Assembly (NCBI RefSeq): GCF_030406385.1
Contig: NZ_JAUEPM010000006.1
Location: 157,695 to 221,694 of the forward strand
DNA: 64,000 nucleotides
Source: Microbacterium oryzae
GTDB taxonomy: Bacteria > Actinomycetota > Actinomycetes > Actinomycetales > Microbacteriaceae
Direction: 5' to 3'
Notes under the pieces: generated by a model
Database searches by the model: none
Seen by the model: only the letters and a program-made list of their open reading frames with translations
What the model was told of the DNA's origin: nothing
Shown: positions 1 to 9,793 of the stretch, one piece after another
Layout: each line of letters begins with the position of its first letter
Numbering within the stretch: position 1 is the stretch's first letter
Position numbers and translations under genes: made by a program

Positions 1-168
1 CAGGCCGACGTCGACGACATCGTGTCGGTGATCGGCGGCGACATGCCGCGCATGAAGGCGGCCTACCGCGCGATGGGCGTCGCCGACGGCTACTGCCGCA
101 TGGCGCTCGACGAGCCATCCGCCGACGCACTGTCCGAGATCGACCGCGTCATCGCGGCCCACCGCTGA
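1..168 (+). CDS. C-terminal end of a DapA/aldolase-family protein (partial)
   Basis: Frame 1 is open from the window edge to a TGA at 166-168 and gives 55 residues. The stretch MKAAYRAMGVADGYCRMAL followed by a helical tail resembles the C-terminal end of the dihydrodipicolinate synthase/KDG aldolase superfamily, where a 'K-x-A-L-x-x-x-G' helix and a 'pP-L' segment precede the last helix. The catalytic lysine and the barrel lie outside the window, so the substrate cannot be given. The next gene starts 15 nt downstream, so the two are probably one operon with the ribokinase. The family call rests on a short tail and is tentative. Confidence 0.55.
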   Translation, partial: QADVDDIVSVIGGDMPRMKAAYRAMGVADGYCRMALDEPSADALSEIDRVIAAHR

Positions 169-183
169 CCGAGAGGAGCCGAC

Positions 184-1815
184 ATGTCCTACACCCTCCC
201 CGCTCCGGCCATCCGCCCCGAGCTCGCCGCGAAGACGGCGTACCTGATCGCCAGCGGCGATCTGCGCGAGTCGGCCAACACGGCCGGATGGCCGACGCAG
301 GTCGAGCTGGAGGCCGCCGTCACGCGCGTGGTGGAGGGCCTGGGCTGGCAGGTCGTCCGCGCCAACGAGGTCGACCCGGAGACCGGACACGGCTTCATCT
401 CGAGTCAGCGGATGGGGCTGGAGGTGTTCAAGACCATCCCCGAGGACGCTCCGCTCATCGTCGCGGAGGCGGTGTGGCAGTACTCCCATCACGTGCTCGC
501 CGGCCTCCGCACCCATCGGGGCCCGGTGCTCACGGTGGCGAACTTCGCGGGCGACTGGCCCGGGCTCGTCGGGTTGCTCGGGCTCAACGCGGGTCTGGCG
601 AAGATGGGCCGCGACTATGCCACGATCTGGTCGGTCGACTTCACCGACGACTGGTTCCGCGATGGCATCCGCGAGTGGATCGAGACGGGGAGCATCGCAC
701 ACGACATCTCGCACGTGCGGCCGCTGCCGGAGCTGCCCGCGAGCGCGGAGCGGGAGCTCGGCCGCGCGCTCGGCGACCAGCTGCTGGCGGACAAGGCGCT
801 CATCGGCGTCTTCGACGAGGGCTGCATGGGCATGTACAACGCGATCTTCGACGACGAGCTGCTGAACCCCACCGGCATCTACAAGGAGCGGCTGTCGCAG
901 TCCGCCCTCTACGCCGAGATGCTCACCGTCCCGGACGAGGAGGCGGACGCAGTCGGCGCATGGCTGCGCGATCGCGGCATGACCTTCCGTCTCGGAAGCG
1001 ATGACAAGACTGAGCTCACCGAGACGCAGCTGCGCTGGCAGTTCAAGATGTACATCGCCGCGCTGCGCATGGCCGACGACTTCGGGCTCGACGCCGTGGG
1101 CATCCAGTACCAGCAGGGCCTGAAGGACCTCGTGCCCGCCTCCGACCTCGCCGAGGGGCTGCTGAACTCGACCGAGCGCCCGCCGGTCCGCTCCCGCGAC
1201 GGCGCCCGCGAGCTCTACGCGGGGCGCGCGCTGCCGCACTTCAACGAAGCCGACGAGGGCGTCGCGGTCGACGCGCTGGTCACCGATCGCGTCTGGACCG
1301 CGATGGGCCTCGTGCCCGACAACACCCTGCACGACGTGCGCTGGGGCGAGGAGTACGACGGCCGGTTCGTGTGGGTCTACGAGATCTCCGGCTCGGTCCC
1401 CGGCTCGCACCTGGGCGGATGGGACCAGGCCGAGGGCTGGCGGCAGGACCCGGTCTTCTTCCCCGCCGGCGGCGCCACCGTCAACGGGGTCTCGAAGCCC
1501 GGCGAGCTCGTCATCTCCCGCGTCTTCATCGCCGAGGGCGTGCTGCAGGCCGACATCTTCCGCGGCACGGCGGTGGAGCTGCCGGCCGAGGAGACCGAGC
1601 GCCGCAAGCAGGCGACGAACCCGGAGTGGCCCATCGCGCACGTCGTGCTGCACGGCATCGACCGTGACCAGTTCATGGCGCGGCACCGGGCCAACCACGC
1701 GCAGGTCGTCTACGCACCCGACGCGGAGACCGCCGACCGCGCGCTGGTCGCGAAGGCCGCGATGCTCGACCGGATGGGCATCCGCGTGAACCTCGCCGGC
1801 GACGTGCGGGTCTGA
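184..1815 (+). CDS. L-fucose isomerase-like sugar isomerase family protein
   Basis: The 543-residue protein starts at ATG 184 after GAGAGGAG (171-178). It resembles actinobacterial proteins annotated as fucose isomerase. The N-terminal half contains HGFISSQRMGLEVF and a GDWPGLVGLLGLNAGL segment. The middle holds VFDEGCMGMYNAIFDDELL, with acidic residues where the FucI/AraA fold places its metal ligands. The C-terminal part ends MARHRANHAQVVYAPD, which fits the histidine-containing end of that fold. The expected role is aldose-ketose isomerisation in a sugar or sugar-acid route. An aldolase-family gene lies just upstream and a ribokinase-family gene 47 nt downstream, so a full catabolic set (isomerise, phosphorylate, cleave) is plausible. 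The substrate is not readable; the family call is moderate. Confidence 0.58.
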   Translation: MSYTLPAPAIRPELAAKTAYLIASGDLRESANTAGWPTQVELEAAVTRVVEGLGWQVVRANEVDPETGHGFISSQRMGLEVFKTIPEDAPLIVAEAVWQYSHHVLAGLRTHRGPVLTVANFAGDWPGLVGLLGLNAGLAKMGRDYATIWSVDFTDDWFRDGIREWIETGSIAHDISHVRPLPELPASAERELGRALGDQLLADKALIGVFDEGCMGMYNAIFDDELLNPTGIYKERLSQSALYAEMLTVPDEEADAVGAWLRDRGMTFRLGSDDKTELTETQLRWQFKMYIAALRMADDFGLDAVGIQYQQGLKDLVPASDLAEGLLNSTERPPVRSRDGARELYAGRALPHFNEADEGVAVDALVTDRVWTAMGLVPDNTLHDVRWGEEYDGRFVWVYEISGSVPGSHLGGWDQAEGWRQDPVFFPAGGATVNGVSKPGELVISRVFIAEGVLQADIFRGTAVELPAEETERRKQATNPEWPIAHVVLHGIDRDQFMARHRANHAQVVYAPDAETADRALVAKAAMLDRMGIRVNLAGDVRV

Positions 1816-1862
1816 CGCGCCGGTAGCGTGGCGGGGAACACCGTCTCGAGGAGGGCACTCGC

Positions 1863-2759
1863 GTGAGCGAACCACGACACGTCGTCGTGCTGGGCAGCGC
1901 CAACATGGATCTCGTCACGCGTCAGCCGCGGCTGCCCGCACCGGGCGAGACCATGGCAGGCACCGACTTCACGACCGGCCCCGGTGGCAAGGGCCTCAAC
2001 CAGGCCGTCGCCGCCCGGCGCGCCGGCGCCGAGGTGATGTTCCTCGGTGCGGTCGGCGACGACGGGTTCGGCGGCGAGCTGCGGGGGTTCCTCGCCGGCG
2101 AGGGCGTCGACGTCTCGGGGCTCCGCACCGCGCCGACGGCGACCGGCATCGCGCAGGTCAGCGTGCTGGACGGCGGCGAGAACAGCATCGTCATCGTCGC
2201 GGGTGCGAACGCAGCCGACGACCTGACGGATGGCGATCGCGCATCCATCGCCGGTGCTGCCGCGGTCGTGGTGCAGCTCGAGCGCCCGCTCGCGCTCGTC
2301 GAGCAGGCGCTCGCCGCGGCTCGCGCGGCGGGCGCCCTCACGGTGCTCACCCCCGCGCCGGTGCACGCCGACGCCGCGCGGCTGGTGCCGCTGGCCGACA
2401 TCCTCGTCCCCAACGAGGCCGAGGCGCTCGCGCTGTCAGGGTCCGCGGACGCGGAGAGCGCAGCACGGAGCCTCAGCGGCGCGGGCGGCACGGCCATCGT
2501 CACCCGCGGCGCCCGGGGCGCAATCGTCGCGAAGCGCGGCGAGATCGTGGCGACGGTGCCCGCACCTGCGGTGGACGCGGTCGACACCACCGGGGCGGGC
2601 GACACCTTCGTCGGCGTGCTCGTGGCGTGGCTCATCCGCGGCGAGCCGATCGAGCGCGCGGTTCACGCGGCGAGCGTCGCGGCGGCCATCGCGGTGACGA
2701 GGCCCGGCGCCGCCGCCGCGATGCCGCAGCGGGCCGAGATCATGGCCGCCCTGAGCTGA
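1863..2759 (+). CDS. rbsK: Ribokinase (PfkB family sugar kinase)
   Basis: The 298-residue protein starts at GTG 1863 behind GAGGAGGG (1849-1856). It phosphorylates ribose or a related sugar with ATP. PfkB signatures are clear: LGSANMDLV near the N-terminus, a GPGGKGLNQAVAAARR-like substrate loop around residue 40 and the anion hole DTTGAGDTF, whose last Asp (residue 247) is the catalytic base. Length matches RbsK. It follows the isomerase-like gene by 47 nt; TAGCGT at about 1823 in that gap could be an extra promoter. Because no ribose transporter or pyranase is adjacent, the true substrate may be the product of the neighbouring isomerase rather than free ribose. Confidence 0.85.
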   Translation: MSEPRHVVVLGSANMDLVTRQPRLPAPGETMAGTDFTTGPGGKGLNQAVAARRAGAEVMFLGAVGDDGFGGELRGFLAGEGVDVSGLRTAPTATGIAQVSVLDGGENSIVIVAGANAADDLTDGDRASIAGAAAVVVQLERPLALVEQALAAARAAGALTVLTPAPVHADAARLVPLADILVPNEAEALALSGSADAESAARSLSGAGGTAIVTRGARGAIVAKRGEIVATVPAPAVDAVDTTGAGDTFVGVLVAWLIRGEPIERAVHAASVAAAIAVTRPGAAAAMPQRAEIMAALS

Positions 2760-2815
2760 GGAGCTCGTTCGCCCCGTGTCACGGCAGACGGCGCCCGGAG
2801 CCCCCTCGCGTCGTG

Positions 2816-2821
2816 GACAAT
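2816..2821 (+). promoter_or_regulatory. -10 hexamer GACAAT of glgX (leaderless type)
   Basis: GACAAT ends exactly 6 nt before the GTG at 2828, so transcription would begin at the start codon. No Shine-Dalgarno sequence precedes this GTG. The same hexamer and spacing occur before 39494 and 57690. Confidence 0.5.
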
Positions 2822-2827
2822 GTGGGA

Positions 2828-4981
<2,154 letters not shown>

Positions 4982-5036
4982 GCGTCTCACTTCGACACGC
5001 GTCTGTCCAGCCTGTTCTCCCGGGGCCGGAGATGGC

Positions 5037-5042
5037 TAGGTT
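5037..5042 (+). promoter_or_regulatory. -10 hexamer TAGGTT of glgE (leaderless type)
   Basis: TAGGTT ends 6 nt before ATG 5049 and there is no ribosome binding site in the gap. It fits leaderless initiation. Confidence 0.5.
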
Positions 5043-5048
5043 TGAGCC

Positions 5049-7049
5049 ATGATCGGCCGCATCCCCGTGATCGAAGTCCATCCGCTCATCGAGGGCGGCG
5101 CCCTGCCGGCGAAGGCGACGCGCGGCGAGCCCCTCCCCGTCCGCGCGACGGTGTTCCGGGAGGGCCATGACCTGCTGGGCGCGGAGGTCGTGCTCACCGG
5201 TCCGGACGGCGTTCGCCGGCCGCCCGTGCGGATGCGCGAGCTGGTGAAGGGGACCGACCGCTATGAGGCGTGGGTCACGCCCGACGCGGAGGGGCCCTGG
5301 ACTTTCGAGGTGCAGGCCTGGTCGGACTCCCTCGGCACGTGGGAGCACAACGCGAGCGTGAAGATCGCCGCGGGAGTGGACGTCGACCTCATGTTCCTCG
5401 AGGGGCGCCTGCTGCTGGAGCGGATCGATCGCGCGGCGCTCTCGGCGGACGAGACGGCGGTCCTCGACGCCGCCCTCGCCGTCACGACCGACGACTCCCG
5501 CCCGGCCGAAGAGCGGATGGCCGACCTCGCGGGCGACGAGCTGGTGGCGCTGTTCCGTGCGCACCCGCTGCGGGACCTCCTCACCACGGTGGGCCCCTAC
5601 CCGCTGTTCGCCGACCGACCGCGTGCGCTGTTCGGCAGCTGGTACGAGTTCTTCCCGCGCTCGGAGGGCGCGCGAGTCGACCGGCGCACGGGCAAGGTGC
5701 GCAGCGGCACCTTCAAGACCGCGGCCAAGCGGCTGCCGGCGGTCGCGGCGATGGGCTTCGACGTGCTGTACCTCCCGCCGATCCACCCGATCGGCGAGGT
5801 GAACCGCAAGGGCCCCAACAACACCCTCACGCCGGGGCCGGATGACCCCGGGTCGCCGTGGGCGATCGGCTCCCGCCTCGGCGGACACGACGCCATCCAC
5901 CCCGACCTCGGCACGTTCGACGACTTCGACGCGTTCGTGCGGCGGGCTCGCCGGCTCGGCATCGAAGTCGCCCTCGACCTCGCCTTGCAGGCCGCCCCCG
6001 ACCATCCCTGGGCGCAGACGAACCCCGAGTTCTTCACCACGCGCGCCGACGGCACCATCGCCTACGCGGAGAACCCGCCGAAGAAGTACCAGGACATCTA
6101 TCCGGTCAACTTCGACAACGACTTCGACGGCATCTACAACGAGGTGCTGCGCGTGCTGCGTGTGTGGATGGACCACGGTGTGCGGATCTTCCGCGTCGAC
6201 AACCCGCACACGAAGACCGTCGCCTTCTGGGAGAAGCTCCTCGGCGAGATCCGTCGCACCGACCCCGACGTGCTGTTCCTCTCCGAGGCGTTCACGCGGC
6301 CGGCGATGATGCGAACGCTCGGCGCGGTCGGCTTCCACCAGTCGTACACGTACTTCACGTGGCGCACCGAGAAGGAGGAGATCGAGGACTACCTGCGCGA
6401 GGTGTCGCACGAGACCGACCACGTGCTGCGGCCGAACTTCTTCGTCAACACCCCCGACATCCTGCACGCGTCCCTCCAGTACGGCGGGCCGGCCGCGTTC
6501 CGCATGCGCGCGACGCTGGCGGCGCTCAGCTCGCCCTCCTGGGGCATGTACGCCGGATACGAGCTCTACGAGCACGTGGCCGTGAAGACCGGCAGCGAGG
6601 AGTACCTCGACAGCGAGAAGTACCAGATCCGCATCCGCGACTGGGAGGGCGCCGAGCAGGAGGGGCGCACGCTCGCGCCGTACGTGACGCAGCTCAACCA
6701 GCTGCGCCGCGCGCATCCCGCGCTGCAGCTGCTGCGCAACATCGTCGTGCACGACACCGACGACGACCATATCCTCTGCTTCTCCAAGTCCGACGGGGCG
6801 GGCGACACGGTGATCGTCGTGATCAACCTCGACCCGCACGGCACACGGGAGACCATCGTGCATCTCGACCTCGAGGCCGCAGGGTTGCCCGAGCAGTTCG
6901 TCGTCCGCGACGAGCTCACCGGAGCGGAGTGGACGTGGGGCGCCCACGACTACGTGCGGCTCGACCCCGGGTACGAGGTCGCGCACATCCTCACGGTGCG
7001 CCCGCTCGCCGAGGAATCGGCCACGACCATCCGAGAGGACATCTCGTGA
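5049..7049 (+). CDS. glgE: Alpha-1,4-glucan:maltose-1-phosphate maltosyltransferase GlgE
   Basis: The 666-residue GH13_3 enzyme transfers maltosyl units from maltose 1-phosphate to the non-reducing end of alpha-1,4-glucan. The N-terminal domain begins with GRIPVIEVHPLIEGG, typical of GlgE. The barrel contains D384 (nucleophile, RVDNPHTK), E413 (acid/base, LSEAFTRP) and D470 (VNTPDILH), a pattern matching characterised actinobacterial GlgE. It overlaps glgB by 4 nt (GTGA), so the two are translationally coupled and build linear chains and branches together. The maltose-1-phosphate makers (TreS/Pep2 or GlgC/GlgM) are not in this window. Confidence 0.96.
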   Translation: MIGRIPVIEVHPLIEGGALPAKATRGEPLPVRATVFREGHDLLGAEVVLTGPDGVRRPPVRMRELVKGTDRYEAWVTPDAEGPWTFEVQAWSDSLGTWEHNASVKIAAGVDVDLMFLEGRLLLERIDRAALSADETAVLDAALAVTTDDSRPAEERMADLAGDELVALFRAHPLRDLLTTVGPYPLFADRPRALFGSWYEFFPRSEGARVDRRTGKVRSGTFKTAAKRLPAVAAMGFDVLYLPPIHPIGEVNRKGPNNTLTPGPDDPGSPWAIGSRLGGHDAIHPDLGTFDDFDAFVRRARRLGIEVALDLALQAAPDHPWAQTNPEFFTTRADGTIAYAENPPKKYQDIYPVNFDNDFDGIYNEVLRVLRVWMDHGVRIFRVDNPHTKTVAFWEKLLGEIRRTDPDVLFLSEAFTRPAMMRTLGAVGFHQSYTYFTWRTEKEEIEDYLREVSHETDHVLRPNFFVNTPDILHASLQYGGPAAFRMRATLAALSSPSWGMYAGYELYEHVAVKTGSEEYLDSEKYQIRIRDWEGAEQEGRTLAPYVTQLNQLRRAHPALQLLRNIVVHDTDDDHILCFSKSDGAGDTVIVVINLDPHGTRETIVHLDLEAAGLPEQFVVRDELTGAEWTWGAHDYVRLDPGYEVAHILTVRPLAEESATTIREDIS

Positions 7050-9265
7050 CCGCCGCATCGCCATCCGCTCGCCCCGCCGACCACACGGTGCTCGCGCAGA
7101 TCGCGCGCGGCGAGCACGGCAATCCGCACACGATTCTCGGTCCGCATCCGCACGACGGCGCCGTCACCGTCCGCGTGCTGAAGCCGCTCGCGCAGTCCGT
7201 GACGGTTCGCTACCGACTCCCCGCTCCGACGCGGAAGAACCCGGACGGATGGGCCGTGGTCGCCCTCGAGCACGAGCACGAGGGCGTGTGGGCGGGGGTG
7301 CTCCCGATCGCCGAGGTCCCCGTCTACCGGCTCGAGATCGCGTACGAGGGCAGCGAGCCCATCGAGCGCGACGATCCGTACCGGTTTCTGCCGACGCTCG
7401 GCGAGGTCGACCTGCACCTCATCGGCGAGGGGCGCCACGAGCAGCTGTGGCAGGTGCTCGGCGCGCACGTGCACCGCTACGACGGCCTCGGCGTCGCTCC
7501 CGACGTCACCGGAACCGCGTTCGCCGTCTGGGCGCCCCGCGCCCGCGCGGTGCGCGTGAAGGCCGACTTCAACGGCTGGAGTGGACGCGAGCACCCCATG
7601 CGGCGTCTCGACGGCGGCGTGTGGGAGCTGTTCGTCCCCGACGTCGGCAACGGCACCACGTACAAGTACGAGATCCTCGGTGCCGACGGCGTGTGGCGCG
7701 AGAAGGCCGACCCCTTGGCGGAGTGGGCGGAGGTGCCGCCGCGCACCGCGTCGCGCGTCTTCTCCTCGGAGTACGCCTGGGGGGACGACGAGTGGATGGC
7801 CGCGCGTGCGACGGGCGGAAGTGTCGACTCCCCGATGTCGATCTACGAGATGCACCTCGCCTCGTGGCGTCGGGACCGCTCGTACGAGCAGCTGGCGGAC
7901 GAGCTCGTGCCGTACCTCGCAGACCTCGGCTTCACGCACGTGGAGCTGATGCCCGTCATGCAGCATCCGTTCGGAGGGTCGTGGGGCTATCACGTCACGG
8001 GCTACTACGCCGCGGACAGCCGCTTCGGCGACCCCGACGGCCTGCGCCTGCTCATCGACCGACTGCACCAGGCGGGCATCGGCGTCATCCTGGACTGGGT
8101 GCCCGGGCACTTCGCGACCGACGAGTGGGCGCTCGTACGCTTCGACGGCGCTCCGCTGTACGAGGACCCGAACCCGCAGCGCGGCTGGCACAAGGAGTGG
8201 GGGTCGCACATCTTCGACTTCGGTCGTCCCGAGGTGCGCAACTTCCTGTACGGCAACGCGCTGTACTGGCTCGAGGAGTTCCACGCCGACGGCCTCCGCG
8301 TGGACGGCGTCGCGTCGATGCTGTACCTCGACTACGCGAGGAAGGACGGGGAGTGGACCCCGAACATCCACGGCGGTCATGAGAACCTCGAGGCCGTGCA
8401 GTTCCTGCAGGAGCTCAACGCGACCGCGTACAAGCGGGTGCCCGGCATCGCGATGATCGCGGAGGAGTCCACGGCGTGGCCGGGCGTGACCGGTCCGACG
8501 AGCGACGGCGGGCTCGGCTTCGGGTTCAAGTGGAACATGGGCTGGATGCACGACACCCTGCAGTACCTGCAGCGCGATCCCGTGCACCGCGGCTATCACC
8601 ACGGCGAGATGACCTTCTCGCTCGTGTACGCCTGGAGTGAGAACTACGTGCTGCCGCTGTCGCACGACGAGGTCGTGCACGGGAAGGGCTCGCTGCTGCG
8701 GAAGATGCCAGGCGATCGCTGGCGGCAGCTGGCCACGCTGCGCGCGTACTACGGGTTCATGTGGGCGCATCCGGGCAAGCAGATGATCTTCATGGGCTCG
8801 GAGTTCGGCCAGGACGCCGAGTGGGCGGAGTCGCGCGAGCTGGACTGGTGGCTGCTCGATCACCCCGAGCACGAGGGGCTGCGCTCCGCCGTCCGCGACA
8901 TCAACACCCGGTACCGGGAGTCGCCCGCCATCTGGCGCTCGGACGGCGACCCGGCATCGTTCCAGTGGGTGCAGGGCGACGACGCCGCCGGCAACGTGTT
9001 CGCGTGGGTGCGGCGCAGCGACGGTGAGGAGCTGCTGTCGGCGACGAACTTCGCCGCCGCGCCCCACCACGGCTACCGTCTCGGCTTCCCCGCCCCGGGT
9101 GAGTGGGAGGAGTGCCTGAACACCGACGCCGAGGCGTACGGCGGGTCGGGCGTCGGGAACATGGGCGGCGTGACGGCAGTGGCTGGCGAGCATCACGGCT
9201 GGCCGGCCTACGCCGACGTGACGCTGCCGCCGCTCGCGACGGTGTGGTTCCGCCGCCAGAGCTGA
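7046..9265 (+). CDS. glgB: 1,4-alpha-glucan branching enzyme GlgB
   Basis: The open frame runs from 5858, but the true start is GTG 7046, which overlaps the glgE stop (GTGA); the protein has 739 residues. It makes alpha-1,6 branch points in glycogen. It has two N-terminal beta-sandwich domains, the second with CBM48 features (FAVWAPRARAVRVKADFNGW). In the GH8/9 barrel, D420 (RVDGVASML), E473 (IAEESTAWP) and D541 (LSHDEVVHGKGS) carry the same mutual spacing as E. coli GlgB D405, E458 and D526. A strong hairpin follows the stop, so it ends the glgX-glgE-glgB unit. Confidence 0.96.
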   Translation: MTAASPSARPADHTVLAQIARGEHGNPHTILGPHPHDGAVTVRVLKPLAQSVTVRYRLPAPTRKNPDGWAVVALEHEHEGVWAGVLPIAEVPVYRLEIAYEGSEPIERDDPYRFLPTLGEVDLHLIGEGRHEQLWQVLGAHVHRYDGLGVAPDVTGTAFAVWAPRARAVRVKADFNGWSGREHPMRRLDGGVWELFVPDVGNGTTYKYEILGADGVWREKADPLAEWAEVPPRTASRVFSSEYAWGDDEWMAARATGGSVDSPMSIYEMHLASWRRDRSYEQLADELVPYLADLGFTHVELMPVMQHPFGGSWGYHVTGYYAADSRFGDPDGLRLLIDRLHQAGIGVILDWVPGHFATDEWALVRFDGAPLYEDPNPQRGWHKEWGSHIFDFGRPEVRNFLYGNALYWLEEFHADGLRVDGVASMLYLDYARKDGEWTPNIHGGHENLEAVQFLQELNATAYKRVPGIAMIAEESTAWPGVTGPTSDGGLGFGFKWNMGWMHDTLQYLQRDPVHRGYHHGEMTFSLVYAWSENYVLPLSHDEVVHGKGSLLRKMPGDRWRQLATLRAYYGFMWAHPGKQMIFMGSEFGQDAEWAESRELDWWLLDHPEHEGLRSAVRDINTRYRESPAIWRSDGDPASFQWVQGDDAAGNVFAWVRRSDGEELLSATNFAAAPHHGYRLGFPAPGEWEECLNTDAEAYGGSGVGNMGGVTAVAGEHHGWPAYADVTLPPLATVWFRRQS

Positions 9266-9270
9266 TCGAC

Positions 9271-9316
9271 GCAGACACGGACGCGCCGCCTCCCTTCGGG
9301 GAGGCGGCGCGTCTGC
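9271..9316 (+). terminator. Hairpin terminator after glgB
   Basis: Arms 9281-9294 and 9299-9312 form a perfect 14-bp stem with a TTCG tetraloop. An outer arm pair GCAGAC/GTCTGC (9271-9276 and 9311-9316) extends it. There is no U-tract, as is usual in G+C-rich actinobacteria. Confidence 0.8.
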
Positions 9317-9340
9317 GTCGCTGCGGGAACGCGCGCGGCA

Positions 9341-9761
9341 TGTCTCACTTCCTGCGGCCATCCGTCCGGATAGGCCGCGGCGAGTGAGACATGGGTGCTC
9401 TGGTGGGGTTGCCGTGTCTCACTGCGGGTGGTTATGGCGGGCGGATGGCCGCGGCGAGTGAGACATGGGTGCCCTGGTGGGGTTGCCGTGTCTCACTGCG
9501 GGTGGTTATGCCGGGCGGATGGCCGCGGCGAGTGAGACATGGGTGCCCTGGTGGGGTTGCCGTGTCTCACTGCGCGCGGTTATGGCGGGCGGATGGCCGC
9601 GGCGAGTGAGACATGGGTGTCCTGGTGGGGTTGCCGTGTCTCACTGCGGGTGGTTATGCCGGGCGGATGGCCGCCGCAAGTGAGACACGGGTGCCCTGGT
9701 CGGGTCGCCGTGTCTCACTGCGCGCGGTCATGGCTGGCGCATGGCCGCGGCGAGTGAGACA
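9341..9761. repeat. Array of alternating inverted 9-bp half-sites, 74-bp period
   Basis: This stretch holds no gene; it separates the convergent glgB and alpha-glucosidase genes (gap 9266-9793). TGTCTCACT starts at 9341, 9415, 9489, 9563, 9637 and 9711. Its reverse complement AGTGAGACA starts at 9383, 9457, 9531, 9605, 9679 and 9753. The two alternate with fixed gaps of 33 and 23 nt, so every adjacent pair can form a hairpin. All twelve half-sites are identical, while the spacers carry substitutions; the 33-nt spacer usually contains CGGATGGCC. Short ATG frames occur in each unit, but 74 is not a multiple of 3 and frames shift between units, so coding is unlikely. Function unknown. Confidence 0.92.
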
Positions 9762-9793
9762 TGGGTGCCCTGAGCACGCGCCCCACCCGCGAC

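Noticed and set aside
2627..2827. Upstream extension of GlgX
   Set aside because: The added residues are Arg/Gly-rich, overlap rbsK and lack a start signal; the -10 hexamer supports GTG 2828.
9391..9757. Repeated 72-codon frames inside the 74-bp array
   Set aside because: The frame shifts each unit because 74 is not a multiple of 3, so the units cannot encode one protein; DNA structure explains them better.
9341..9761. CRISPR array
   Set aside because: The repeats alternate orientation, the spacers are near-identical instead of unique, and no cas gene is nearby.
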